Below are positions 8,487 to 16,974 of a stretch of 64,000 nt of DNA, in pieces (positions within the stretch are counted from its first letter, which is position 1; each line of letters opens with the position of its first letter). This DNA is from Paenibacillus sabinae T27. GTDB lineage: Bacteria; Bacillota; Bacilli; Paenibacillales; Paenibacillaceae. The translations under genes and the position numbers were made by a program. The notes under the pieces were generated by a model. The model did not search any database, was not told the DNA's origin, and saw only the letters and a list, made by a program, of their open reading frames with translations. Location of the stretch: positions 3,263,252 to 3,327,251 of the forward strand of contig NZ_CP004078.1 of the NCBI RefSeq assembly GCF_000612505.1, in the 5' to 3' direction.

Positions 8487-10016
8487 CTATTCCGCCTGCT
8501 TCAGGTGATAGATATCGCGGTACTTCGCTTCCAGATAGTCGGCCAGATAATCGGGATTCAGCGGCTCGCCGGTTACCCGTTCAATAATTTGCGACGGTGT
8601 CTCGCTCATGCCGTAGCGGTATATTTTGTCCGTGAGCCATTCCTTGATCGGCAGCAGATTACCTGAAGACACCAAAGAGTCGAATTCCGGCAGCTCTTTA
8701 CGCAGGGTATGTAGAATTTGCGCCGCGTACATGTTGCCCAGCGAGTAAGAGGCGAAATAGCCGAAATCCCCGCCCGACCAGTGCACGTCCTGCAGCACTC
8801 CCAGACTGTCGCTCGGCGGCGTGATGCCAAGATACTCATTGTACTTCGAGTTCCACATCTCCGGCAGCTCCTTGACGGTAAGACCTTCATTAAAAATAAG
8901 CTTCTCGATCTCATAACGGATAATGATATGAAGGTTATAGGTCAGTTCATCCGCTTCAATGCGAATCAGGGAGTTCTCCACCCGGTTGATCGCCCGGTAG
9001 AAATCCTCTGCCTCCACATCCTTGAACGTCTCCGGAAAATTCTGCTGCAGATCTCCGTAATACCGGTGCCAGAACTCGCGGCTGCGGCCGATCATATTTT
9101 CCCATAATCTGGATTGAGATTCGTGAATACCCATTGAAGCGCCCTGCGCAAGCGACGTGCCGACAAGGTTCTTGTCGATGTTCTGCTCATACAGCGCGTG
9201 TCCGCCTTCGTGCAGGGAGCTGAAAATGGAGCTGGTCACGTTATCCGGCAGGTAATTCGTCGTAATGCGGACATCCCCCGGATTCAGCCCCGTGGCAAAA
9301 GGATGCACGCTCTCGTCCAGCCGGCCAGCTTCGAAATCATAGCCCATTTGCTTCAGAATAAAGAGCCCGAACTTCTCCTGCGACTCCTTGTCGAACGTAC
9401 CGTTTAAAATGTCTCCATTCGGTTTGTTAGGCGAAGCGGCGATTTGCTCGGCTAGCGGCACCAGACGGCTGCGCAGGCGGCTGAAAATTTCATCGAGCTT
9501 CTCTACCGTCAGGTCGGGCTCGTACATGTCCAGCAGTGTGTCGTAACGTGTGCCTTTCACGCCCCAATAATCGATGAACTCCTGCTTAAAGGCAACAATC
9601 CGGCTGAGCCAAGGCTCAAAGGAAGCAAAATCATTATTTTCCTTGGCCGTTTCCCACATCGTTTCCGTTTGAGCGGCCAGAATGGCGTATTCTTCATATT
9701 TTTCCGGCGGAATGCTCTTGCTGCGCTCGTACTCCTTCCGGCAGTCCTTGACAATTTTGCGCTGTACGTCAGTCAGTTGGCTGTTGATCTCCGGCTGGCC
9801 GAACAGCTCTGTGAACCGCCCCATCTCGGGCGACGTTTCCAGCTTGAACAGCTCACCGCTCAGCATTCCGATCGTCTTCGAGCGGATTTCCGTTCCCTTG
9901 CGCGGCGCTCCTGTCCGCAGATCCCAATGCAGCAGGCCGATCGCCTCGTGATAGCCGCTGATTTTGGCCAACAAGACACTGAAGGCGGTCCATTGGTCCT
10001 GTATTGGTTGTTCCAT
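8487..10016 (-). CDS. M32 family carboxypeptidase Taq
   Basis: A cytoplasmic zinc metallocarboxypeptidase removing C-terminal residues from peptides. About 509 residues, as in the family (about 500). It carries the HEGGH zinc motif (SLHEGGHALYEQ, about 263-274), the second family motif GIHESQSRLWEN, the IRYEIEKLIF region, and GYFASYSLGNMYAAQI near the C-terminus. The start is uncertain by three codons: an ATG at 10016 or a GTG at 10025. Divergent from the HesB-like gene. Confidence 0.93.
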   Translation of the reverse strand: MEQPIQDQWTAFSVLLAKISGYHEAIGLLHWDLRTGAPRKGTEIRSKTIGMLSGELFKLETSPEMGRFTELFGQPEINSQLTDVQRKIVKDCRKEYERSKSIPPEKYEEYAILAAQTETMWETAKENNDFASFEPWLSRIVAFKQEFIDYWGVKGTRYDTLLDMYEPDLTVEKLDEIFSRLRSRLVPLAEQIAASPNKPNGDILNGTFDKESQEKFGLFILKQMGYDFEAGRLDESVHPFATGLNPGDVRITTNYLPDNVTSSIFSSLHEGGHALYEQNIDKNLVGTSLAQGASMGIHESQSRLWENMIGRSREFWHRYYGDLQQNFPETFKDVEAEDFYRAINRVENSLIRIEADELTYNLHIIIRYEIEKLIFNEGLTVKELPEMWNSKYNEYLGITPPSDSLGVLQDVHWSGGDFGYFASYSLGNMYAAQILHTLRKELPEFDSLVSSGNLLPIKEWLTDKIYRYGMSETPSQIIERVTGEPLNPDYLADYLEAKYRDIYHLKQAE

Positions 10017-10164
10017 CCTACACACCCGCTTTCTGCAATTTGCATGCTACTCTTGATGATACTTTTTTAAGTGCGTATAATCAACTTCGGAGCAGATTTC
10101 TTAGATTTTAAGAATTTGGCTTCAACCCTAAGTTCAGACACAGGAAAAAGGAGCGTGAATAGCA

Positions 10165-10539
10165 ATGAAAATTCAGGTGACACCGCTCGCGGAAAAAAGA
10201 CTGAAGGAACGGCTGGGCAGCCAGCCGGGGACATTCAAGCTCTTTTACGATACGGTTGACTGCGGATGCGACGGCATTAATGTGCTGCTGATTCTGGACA
10301 AGCCGGATACCGGAGACCTGCATGTCGATGCCGGCGATCTGCCTGTAGTTGTCGGGAACCAGCATGAGATTTTTTATGAGGAGCAATTGAAGCTTGACGC
10401 CGATGCGAACACTTCTACCTTTAAATTAAGCAGTGATTCACAGCTGTATGGACAAAATATTTTGGTACGCGATACGCGGGGGCTGCAAGAATTCGAATCC
10501 GCGCCGGCTTCGGCCTGCGAAGTTCGGACCCGTTCTTAA
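10165..10539 (+). CDS. HesB/IscA-like Fe-S biosynthesis domain protein (YqkB-like)
   Basis: 124 residues. The fold elements of the HesB/IscA group are visible (TPLAEKRLKERL at the N-terminus, DCGCDGINVLLI around residues 30-42), but the C-terminal CGCG cluster-binding motif is absent, as in the YqkB group. A role in Fe-S handling is therefore a family-level guess. A Shine-Dalgarno AAAAAGGAG lies just ahead of the ATG. Followed 23 nt later by the carbonic anhydrase on the same strand. Confidence 0.75.
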   Translation: MKIQVTPLAEKRLKERLGSQPGTFKLFYDTVDCGCDGINVLLILDKPDTGDLHVDAGDLPVVVGNQHEIFYEEQLKLDADANTSTFKLSSDSQLYGQNILVRDTRGLQEFESAPASACEVRTRS

Positions 10540-10562
10540 ATTACAGAGGAGGTTCTGACGTC

Positions 10563-11129
10563 ATGAGCCATATTTCGGAGATTCTGGATTTCAACCAAAA
10601 GTTTGTGGAAAAAAAAGAGTACGAAGCCTATTTGACCAGCCGTTTTCCGGATAAAAAAATGATTATTATCACCTGTATGGACACCCGTCTCGTGGAACTG
10701 CTGCCAAAGGCGATGAATTTCAAGAACGGTGACGTCAAGGTCATTAAAAATGCCGGCGCCGTCATTTCCCAGCCCTTTGGCAGTGTTATGCGAAGCGTAA
10801 TGGTTGCCCTGTACGAGCTGAACGCGGAAGAAGTTATCGTCGTCGGCCATCACGGCTGCGGCATGGCGGCGCTGAACGCCGACCACATGATCAACTCGAT
10901 CAAAGAACGAGGCATTTCGGAAGAAGTTCTCTCCACGCTGGAAAATTCGGGAATCAAGCTGACCAAATGGCTGCGCGGGTTTGACAGCATTCAGGAAGGG
11001 GTAATTCAAACTGTGGAGCTTATTAAGCGCCATCCATTACTTCCCCCTGGTGTTCCTGTTCATGGCATGATTATGGATCCGACCACCGGTGCACTGGAGC
11101 TTGTCTCGGATGGGTACACCAGTAATTGA
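10563..11129 (+). CDS. Beta-class carbonic anhydrase (YtiB-like)
   Basis: Interconverts CO2 and bicarbonate with a zinc ion. 188 residues. Zinc ligands are visible: Cys in ITCMDTRL (about 38-45) with the Asp-Arg dyad, and HHGCGM (about 99-104) giving the His and second Cys. VIKNAGAVIS is also a family signature. AGAGGAGG lies upstream of the ATG. It is probably co-transcribed with the preceding HesB-like gene, and a strong terminator follows. Confidence 0.92.
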   Translation: MSHISEILDFNQKFVEKKEYEAYLTSRFPDKKMIIITCMDTRLVELLPKAMNFKNGDVKVIKNAGAVISQPFGSVMRSVMVALYELNAEEVIVVGHHGCGMAALNADHMINSIKERGISEEVLSTLENSGIKLTKWLRGFDSIQEGVIQTVELIKRHPLLPPGVPVHGMIMDPTTGALELVSDGYTSN

Positions 11130-11150
11130 CATCTCTCTAAACTGCTGTTT

Positions 11151-11179
11151 GCGCGGGTACTGTACCCGCGCCTTTTTTT
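11151..11179 (+). terminator. Terminator after carbonic anhydrase
   Basis: GCGCGGGTAC-TGTACCCGCGC followed by seven T residues: a GC-rich hairpin and U-tract 20 nt after the stop codon. Confidence 0.95.
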
Positions 11180-11189
11180 GTGCTTTCGG

Positions 11190-11810
11190 CTATAAATGCT
11201 TGAACAGCAGACGGTAATATTCCTCGGAGTTCGGCGTAAAATCCTCCAGCCGCACCAGCCTTTGCTCCCGGCTCACATGCTGCGATTCTTCATCGGCGAC
11301 GATCCCTTCAATTGTAAGTGCATCCGTCTCCCCGCTCACAAGCTGCCGGAACTCAGGGATGTTCACAAAAAACAAACCCGAAATCTCTTCCCGCTGAAAC
11401 CGGAATTTCTCTAGTTCCTGATCACACGTATACAGAAACACATGGCTGAATTCCCTGTCGATTAGACCGGGCGCAGGTCTGCTCTCCTCCGCGGTCATCC
11501 CGCAGTAGATCAGATCTTCAAACGGAACGGCAAGCCCAAGCTCCTCCTGAAGCTCCCGAACGCCATCCTCTACCGTCTCCCCTGCCTGAAGATGTCCCGC
11601 ACAGGAGGTGTCGAGCCGACCCGGGAAAGTATCCTTGCTCATATGGCGCAATTGAAACAGCAGGCTCCCGCCCTTGCCAACCGAAGGGTTAACGACCCAG
11701 CAGTGAAACGTTTGGTGCCACAAGCCTTTGGCGTGCGCATTGTTCCGGCTGTCGGTCCCGATCCGGACCATTTGTTCATCGAAAATGTCGAACATTTCCG
11801 GCAGCGGCAT
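11190..11810 (-). CDS. Nudix hydrolase (IPP-isomerase-like subgroup)
   Basis: 206 residues. The Nudix box GX5EX7REUXEEXGU is complete in GHLQAGETVEDGVRELQEELGL (about 91-112), giving the Mg-binding REXXEE helix. The N-terminal MFDIFDEQMVRIGTDSR and HQTFHCWVV segments resemble Nudix proteins related to isopentenyl-diphosphate isomerase, but the Cys/Glu of true isomerases is not convincingly present, so hydrolase is safer. It may start at the ATG five codons in. Convergent with carbonic anhydrase. Confidence 0.85.
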   Translation of the reverse strand: MPLPEMFDIFDEQMVRIGTDSRNNAHAKGLWHQTFHCWVVNPSVGKGGSLLFQLRHMSKDTFPGRLDTSCAGHLQAGETVEDGVRELQEELGLAVPFEDLIYCGMTAEESRPAPGLIDREFSHVFLYTCDQELEKFRFQREEISGLFFVNIPEFRQLVSGETDALTIEGIVADEESQHVSREQRLVRLEDFTPNSEEYYRLLFKHL

Positions 11811-12015
11811 TCCCTTTCCCTCCCTAAGATCGCATTCTCTGCTTCGTTGAATATTTTTAAGTATCGCAGTACAGGCTATCGGTTGTCTACTGTTTGACAG
11901 CAGATGCTTTTGTACAGCGTAAAAATCAGATATTTAAAAATGAAACCATTTGGACAGGTCCGCGTATTACTGGGTATAAATGCTTATCAAAACTTTTAGG
12001 AGGTCAAGTTACTCA

Positions 12016-12453
12016 ATGAAATTCTTTAAGAGCGCAATGATGATCGTAATGGCCTTTACCCTCTTCTTTGCGGCGGCGGCTCCGGATTACGCCGATGCGC
12101 GGCGCGGCGGGGGCGGCTTCAAATCGGGAAGACAGGGCTTTACGACAACGCCGAATAAAGCGCCGCAGAGCAATGTAAGCAAAAGCGACGGCACCAAAGG
12201 AACGACGGCCGGCACCACGGCAGGTACAGCGAAACGCGGATTTTTCAGCGGCGGCAGCTTTATGAAAGGCATGATGATCGGCGGTCTGGCCGGTCTGCTC
12301 TTCGGAGGCCTGTTCGGCAACATGGGCTTCTTCGGCAACCTGCTCGGCTTCGCCGTCAATCTGCTGGCCATCTATCTGGTAGTAACGCTTGTCCTTTCCT
12401 TTTTCCGCCGCAGACGCCGTCACAACTATAAAGAACGGGATGGCCGTTACTAA
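12016..12453 (+). CDS. Secreted/membrane Gly-rich protein (Tim44-like N-terminus)
   Basis: 145 residues. The signal peptide (KFFKSAMMIVMAFTLFFAAAAP) probably ends near DYADA; then follow RRGGGGFKSGRQGF, a Ser/Thr/Gly linker, a Gly-rich hydrophobic segment (GLAGLLFGGLFGNMGF) and a further helix ending FFRRRRRH. This layout resembles membrane proteins annotated as Tim44-like in Bacilli, but without the Tim44 domain itself. AGGAGG lies 12 nt before the chosen ATG. Overlaps the next gene by 1 base (TAATG). Function unknown. Confidence 0.7.
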   Translation: MKFFKSAMMIVMAFTLFFAAAAPDYADARRGGGGFKSGRQGFTTTPNKAPQSNVSKSDGTKGTTAGTTAGTAKRGFFSGGSFMKGMMIGGLAGLLFGGLFGNMGFFGNLLGFAVNLLAIYLVVTLVLSFFRRRRRHNYKERDGRY

Positions 12454-12740
12454 TGTCCCTAACCGTTCTAAGCATGGACGAGATTATCAACGCCATTTGC
12501 CTTCATATGGCTGAGCGCAAGGGAGTTCAGGCAACCGATGTCCAGGTGGAGCTCAGCTGGGAAGAAGATACTGGCTACACCGCTGAGGTGTGGACGCAGG
12601 GCCGAAGCCAGTATATCGTCGAGAGCAACATCATCGAGGCGATCCTGCGCTATCTTCATACCGAATACAACATCCGTGCATACCGCGAGGATGTCAGACT
12701 GGAGCTGGACGAGGAGATCACCGCGGTCGTCCATGGCTGA
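12453..12740 (+). CDS. DUF2653 (YxcD-like) protein
   Basis: A 95-residue acidic cytoplasmic protein of the DUF2653/YxcD type: MDEIINAICLHMAERKGV at the start, then VQVELSWEEDTGYTAEVW and NIIEAILRYLHTEYN. No catalytic motif. It is translationally coupled to the upstream secreted protein through TAATG, suggesting the pair acts together. Ends before a strong terminator. Confidence 0.8.
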   Translation: MSLTVLSMDEIINAICLHMAERKGVQATDVQVELSWEEDTGYTAEVWTQGRSQYIVESNIIEAILRYLHTEYNIRAYREDVRLELDEEITAVVHG

Positions 12741-12793
12741 TATTTAAGCTGGAGTATCCTTTGGCATCAGCTCAGGTAAAATATGCTACACGC

Positions 12794-12837
12794 AAAAAGC
12801 GTTCATCTGCCCGTGAGGCGGATGAACGCTTTTTTTA
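12794..12837 (+). terminator. Bidirectional terminator
   Basis: AAAAAGCGTTCATCTGCC and its complement with a 5-nt loop, flanked by A5 and T7. It ends the YxcD-like unit and could also stop the opposing gene at 12907. Confidence 0.93.
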
Positions 12838-12906
12838 AGTATCTTTTTCCCGCATTTGACCCGCATTGGATCTGCCTGCTGCGAGGAGATGGCTGTTTCC
12901 CGCTCC

Positions 12907-13272
12907 TTAAATGAGTGAAAGTGCCAGCAAATTAAACAGCACCAGCGGCAAAACAACATTCCCCGGATAGTACGGATAGGGCGGGTAATACGGCTGGTAA
13001 GGATAGTAGGGCTGATAAGGATTATAGTAGCCGCGCATAGATTGGTATTGTGTAGACGTTGTTGTCACCGATACCGTCAAATAAAGATGACCATCATCAA
13101 AACCCGAGATACAGCCTTTGTGGGTAACACCGTCGATAGTCGTTACCTTGACTTTCTGGTTAATGTAGGGCTTCAGCGCACCGTGCATCGATTCGCGCAC
13201 TTTTTTTACATGATGGAGCGAGGCGGGGTCGGCTTGATAAATCAAGGTTTGCGGGCCGGAATATGTGGACAT
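12907..13272 (-). CDS. Tyr/Pro-repeat hypothetical protein
   Basis: 121 residues. The first 75 residues look like a small beta domain (QKVKVTTIDGVTHKGCISGFDDGHLYLTVS), resembling an Sm-like or YxlE-type fold only loosely. Then comes a low-complexity YNPYQPYYPYQPYYPPYPYYPG stretch and a hydrophobic end (NVVLPLVLFNLLALSLI). The composition recalls spore-coat or surface proteins of Bacilli; that role is inference. The ATG at 13272 has AAAGGT 8 nt upstream; the longer ORF extension is rejected. Confidence 0.65.
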   Translation of the reverse strand: MSTYSGPQTLIYQADPASLHHVKKVRESMHGALKPYINQKVKVTTIDGVTHKGCISGFDDGHLYLTVSVTTTSTQYQSMRGYYNPYQPYYPYQPYYPPYPYYPGNVVLPLVLFNLLALSLI

Positions 13273-13414
13273 AAACTCATACCTTTCGTCGATGGATTTT
13301 ACAATAAGGTATGCATTCGCCCAGACGGTGGTGAAATAAAAAAGGGAGCCGCAGCTCCCTCCATTCAGCATTAGATCAAGATTCCGTCATGTCCTTAGAG
13401 GACGATCACGTCCG

Positions 13415-15523
13415 TTATTTCGTCTCCTGCTCTTTTTTCGCCAAAAGCTCGCGCACCGCATCCAGGCTTGTAATCGGCTCGCGGCAGGCAAAGTCCTGAC
13501 AGACATACGCGGTAGCCGCTCCGCCGATGGCCGGCTTGTCCTTCAAATGAGGAAGCAAAGCCGTAAGCTCAGCCGCCTGATCTTCCCAATGGATGATCAG
13601 CGAAGCCTCAGGCAGATAAGCCTTCTGGACCAGTGAGATCATGCTGTGCAGCGACGGGTCGTCTTTTTTGCCGGAGAGGACCCATTCCTTGCCGCCGCTT
13701 GTCAAAGCCAGCAGGGCTTGCAGGAACATCCCGTAGCTTGCGGGATATTTCATCGCGGCTTTCGCCAGCACAGCAGCCGTCCGCTCGGCCACGCCCTTCA
13801 GCTTGACATCCTGAGTAATGGCCGCAAGCTTATACAGCGTCTTCACGGCGACAGAGTTGCCCGACGGCATCGCACCGTCATACAGCTCCTTCGAGCGGAT
13901 GGGAAGCTTCTCCGCATCCTTGCCTGTGAAGAAAAATCCGCCCTCCTCCTCGTCCGTGAACAGCTCGAGCAGCCCGTCTTTAAGCACCAGCGCGCGCTCC
14001 AGATAAACGGCGTCTCCTGTGGCTTCGTACAGCTCGGTCAGCCCCCAGATCATAAAAGCATAATCGTCGACATATCCAAGGTAAGCGGCCTCGCCGTCCC
14101 GGTATCTCGCCAGCAGCCGGCCATCCTCGCGCCGCAGCCGGTTCCAGATGAAATCCGCCGCAGCCCCGGCGGCCTTGGCGTATTCCGGCTTTTGGAACGC
14201 TTTGGCTCCTTTGGCCAGCGACGCGATCATCAAACCGTTCCACGAGGTCAGCACTTTGTCATCCTTGGACGGATGCACCCGCTTCTCTCTGTACGCGAAC
14301 AGCTTCTCCCGCCACTCCTCGATCCGGGTCCGCAGGGCCAACGGGTTCATGTCCAGCTTGTCCGCTAGCTCTTCCGGCAGGCCTTCAAGCAGATTCGGGA
14401 TGCTGTATCCTTGCGAAATGCCCTCCTCCGTGATCCCGTACACATGACAGTACGAATGCATATCCTGGGCGCCCAGCGCTTCTTCAATCTCTTCCCTGCT
14501 GAAAATATAAAATGCGCCTTCCTCGCCGTCCGAATCGGCATCCTCCGCCGAATAGAACGCCCCTTCGGGTGAAGTCATGCCGCGCAATACATAAGTGAAC
14601 ACGCTCTCCGCAATCTCCGAATACAGCGGCTTCCCAGTGATTTGATAGGCTTCCACATAAGCTGAGGCAAGGAGCGCGTTGTCGAAGAGCATTTTTTCAA
14701 AATGGGGCACGAGCCACTGATCGTCGGTGGAATAACGGGCAAAGCCGAATCCGATATGGTCGTAGATCCCGCCCCGGTACATGGATTCCAGCGTCTTCTC
14801 CACCATTCGCAGCGCCTCCGGCTTGTCGAACGCCTGACTGTATGCGAGCAGAAAAGACAGATTATGCGGGGTCGGAAACTTCGGAGCCTGCCCGAAACCG
14901 CCATACGTCTCATCGAACAGCGTTGTGTACAAGCGGAACGCATGATGCAGCAATTCATCCGTTAAACCGACCTCTTCACCCTCGTTGTTCTTGAGTGCCG
15001 CAGCCTGAATTTCAGAGAGCAGCTCGTCGCCAAGCCGGGTTAGCTTGTCGCTGTCCGTCTCCCATTTTAAACGGATCTGTTCCAGCACTTCCATCAAGCC
15101 GACCTGTCCCATCATCCGCCGCTTCGGAAAATACGTCCCTGCATAGAACGGCTTCTTCTCGGGCGTCAAGACCACCGTCAAGGGCCAGCCCCCCGCCCCA
15201 GTCATCGCCTGACAGACCGACATATACAGAGCGTCGATATCCGGCCTCTCCTCGCGGTCTACCTTGATCGATACAAAATTTCCGTTTAACAGCCCGGCAA
15301 CCTCTTCATCCGCGAAAGACTCTTCTTCCATGACATGACACCAGTGACAGCTTGAATAGCCGATTGATACAAATACAGGCTTGTTCTCCGCTTTCGCCTT
15401 TTCGAACGCTTCATCTCCCCAAGGGAGCCAATCCACCGGATTGTGTGCGTGCTGGAGCAAATAAGGACTCTTCTCGTTGACTAACCGGTTGGTGTGTTTC
15501 GGCGGAACGGTTTTTTCGTTCAT
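13415..15523 (-). CDS. YyaL-type thioredoxin-domain / glycosidase-like protein (DUF255)
   Basis: 702 residues, the usual size for the YyaL/SPATA20 family. An N-terminal thioredoxin-like domain (DUF255) has the active-site-like [14 protein letters not shown] (about 57-70). The rest is an (alpha/alpha)6-barrel similar to N-acylglucosamine epimerases, with [23 protein letters not shown] and [17 protein letters not shown]. The function is not firmly known; proposals include redox or cellobiose-2-epimerase-like roles. Single gene with a short AT-rich leader. Confidence 0.92.
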   Translation of the reverse strand: MNEKTVPPKHTNRLVNEKSPYLLQHAHNPVDWLPWGDEAFEKAKAENKPVFVSIGYSSCHWCHVMEEESFADEEVAGLLNGNFVSIKVDREERPDIDALYMSVCQAMTGAGGWPLTVVLTPEKKPFYAGTYFPKRRMMGQVGLMEVLEQIRLKWETDSDKLTRLGDELLSEIQAAALKNNEGEEVGLTDELLHHAFRLYTTLFDETYGGFGQAPKFPTPHNLSFLLAYSQAFDKPEALRMVEKTLESMYRGGIYDHIGFGFARYSTDDQWLVPHFEKMLFDNALLASAYVEAYQITGKPLYSEIAESVFTYVLRGMTSPEGAFYSAEDADSDGEEGAFYIFSREEIEEALGAQDMHSYCHVYGITEEGISQGYSIPNLLEGLPEELADKLDMNPLALRTRIEEWREKLFAYREKRVHPSKDDKVLTSWNGLMIASLAKGAKAFQKPEYAKAAGAAADFIWNRLRREDGRLLARYRDGEAAYLGYVDDYAFMIWGLTELYEATGDAVYLERALVLKDGLLELFTDEEEGGFFFTGKDAEKLPIRSKELYDGAMPSGNSVAVKTLYKLAAITQDVKLKGVAERTAAVLAKAAMKYPASYGMFLQALLALTSGGKEWVLSGKKDDPSLHSMISLVQKAYLPEASLIIHWEDQAAELTALLPHLKDKPAIGGAATAYVCQDFACREPITSLDAVRELLAKKEQETK

Positions 15524-15661
15524 GGGAACAGCCCCTTTTTTGGGTATTTTTCGATAATTATAATATACCCGGTTGAGCCGCTACCTAAAAAAATGTGGAC
15601 ATTTCCGCTCAATACTTCATTAAAACAAGTCTAACACTATTAGATTTTCTTTTTTTGTAAA

Positions 15662-16003
15662 TCATTTGAAATCTCCCATAATCATCTGATCCAATGTCGT
15701 TCCACTGAGAACCATAGGAAATACATTCTCTTCCTTCGGTACAACAAACTCCACAAGTACAGGTCCAGGCGTTTCCAGAGCTTCTTGCCAAATACGGAAA
15801 GCCTCTTCTTTATTGCTTGCTCTCAATCCCTTGATACCGTATGCTTCAGCCAATTTTACGAAGTCGGGACTCCCCCCAAGATCGATGTGGCTGTAACGAT
15901 TATCGTAAATGATTTCCTGCCATTGTTTGATCATCCCCAATAATTGATTGTTAATCACAACAATTTTGACAGGTATATTATTAATAGCGCAAATAGTCAG
16001 TTC
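15662..16003 (-). pseudogene. ilvB: C-terminal remnant of acetolactate synthase large subunit (ilvB)
   Basis: About 114 codons matching the end of the AHAS catalytic subunit: NNIPVKIVVINNQLLGMIKQWQE (the TPP-domain strand and following helix), PDFVKLAEAYGIKGLR, and the C-terminal VPKEENVFPMV segment. Intact AHAS is about 570 residues, so four fifths are missing. Homology stops at an in-frame TAA near 16004, where unrelated TetR-like sequence begins on the other strand. No TPP pyrophosphate site or FAD domain remains. Certainly non-functional as AHAS. Confidence 0.85.
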
Positions 16004-16340
16004 TTATCCTTTATCTGTACGAATTTTCGAGGAATTCAGCCGACATGCAGAGTTTCTAAAAATCATGTTCGGAACAAACGGAGACCTCTCTTACGCGAAT
16101 CGGTACAAAAACTTTCTCGCTGAACAAATGATTGATAAATTCAGTTACTTACAACCATAGGATGAGAAAATGCACATTCCGCGAGATTACCTGATTGCTT
16201 ATATGTCCTCGGCTAATTTCGGCATACTCATGCATTGGCTGGAATCCGGCATGAAACAAACGCCTCAACAAATGGGAAGGATTATGGCCCAAATCATCAA
16301 TTATGGACCCATTATTTCTTCCGGTCTCCGAGAAAAGTAA
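16003..16340 (+). pseudogene. TetR-family regulator C-terminal remnant with internal stop
   Basis: The reading frame encodes a TetR ligand-binding C-terminal domain: RIFEEFSRHAEFLKIMFG, then after an in-frame TAG (16158-16160), YLIAYMSSANFGILMHWLESGMKQTP and GPIISSGLREK before TAA. The DNA-binding HTH half is missing and the 5' break coincides with the end of the ilvB remnant. This is a decayed gene fragment. Confidence 0.8.
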
Positions 16341-16493
16341 TTTCAGGAAAATTCAGATGAGATGAAATAAGAATTGCCGCAAGGATGGGCTGAGGCCATA
16401 CAGCAATAGGCCCGAGCTTTGCACAGTTCACGTTTCATCGACAAGCACCAACCTTCTGTCCTCATCATTAACAAGGGAGGAAAGAAGGGCGGG

Positions 16494-16869
16494 ATGCAGT
16501 TAGATAACAAAGATTATGAACAGCGGGCAATCTTTCTGGCAGCCGTCTGCGGACAGACTTATGCGCAATTTACAAATACGGACGGTTCGTTCGTCGTTCC
16601 ATTGAATTACTCGGTCAGTCATACCATTCAAGCAAAATCTATAAGCAATGTATAGGAACGCTTCATATTTATTATCGAATCTCCGCAAGAGATTATTATT
16701 GCCTTTCGGGGAACGAGTTCAACGTCCGATTGGATCTCTGACATCATCGCTTCTCAAAAGAGGTTTAAATACACCGCTATCTTTCCGGAATGGAGGCGTT
16801 GGCCTCAATCACATCATCGGTATCTTTTTGAGAGGTTTTGAAAGCAAGCTGCCTTGTCCTACCAAATGA
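16494..16869 (+). pseudogene. Degraded class-3 lipase copy
   Basis: A broken paralogue of the intact lipase at 24922. The first 50 codons match closely (MQLD..YEQRAIFLAAVCGQTY), then TAG replaces the Trp of NEWERF (16653-16655). After SDIIASQKRFKY about 380 nt are deleted, removing the GHSLG nucleophile. The tail resumes out of frame as LSFRNGGVGLNHIIG, matching LSFQNGGIGPNHVIG of the intact copy. About 50 bp of 5' flank is also shared, so a segment and not only the gene was duplicated. Confidence 0.9.
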
Positions 16870-16917
16870 ACAATAAAGATTTCACTGTGATTCTCCGCCG
16901 CTGCGGACAACGCGAAC

Positions 16918-16943
16918 AGCAGGACTCACGAAAGAGCCCTGCT
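16918..16943 (-). terminator. Hairpin after GH3 gene
   Basis: AGCAGG...CCTGCT, extended on the minus strand to a 10-bp stem with one G-U pair and a 6-nt loop, 30 nt after the GH3 stop. There is no long T-run, so efficiency is uncertain. Confidence 0.45.
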
Positions 16944-16974
16944 TTCTGGTATTGCTTCAAGCGAATTAGGATTG

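Noticed and set aside
15609..15791. Minus-strand frame overlapping the ilvB remnant
   Set aside because: It is a shifted reading of the ilvB remnant, not an extra gene.
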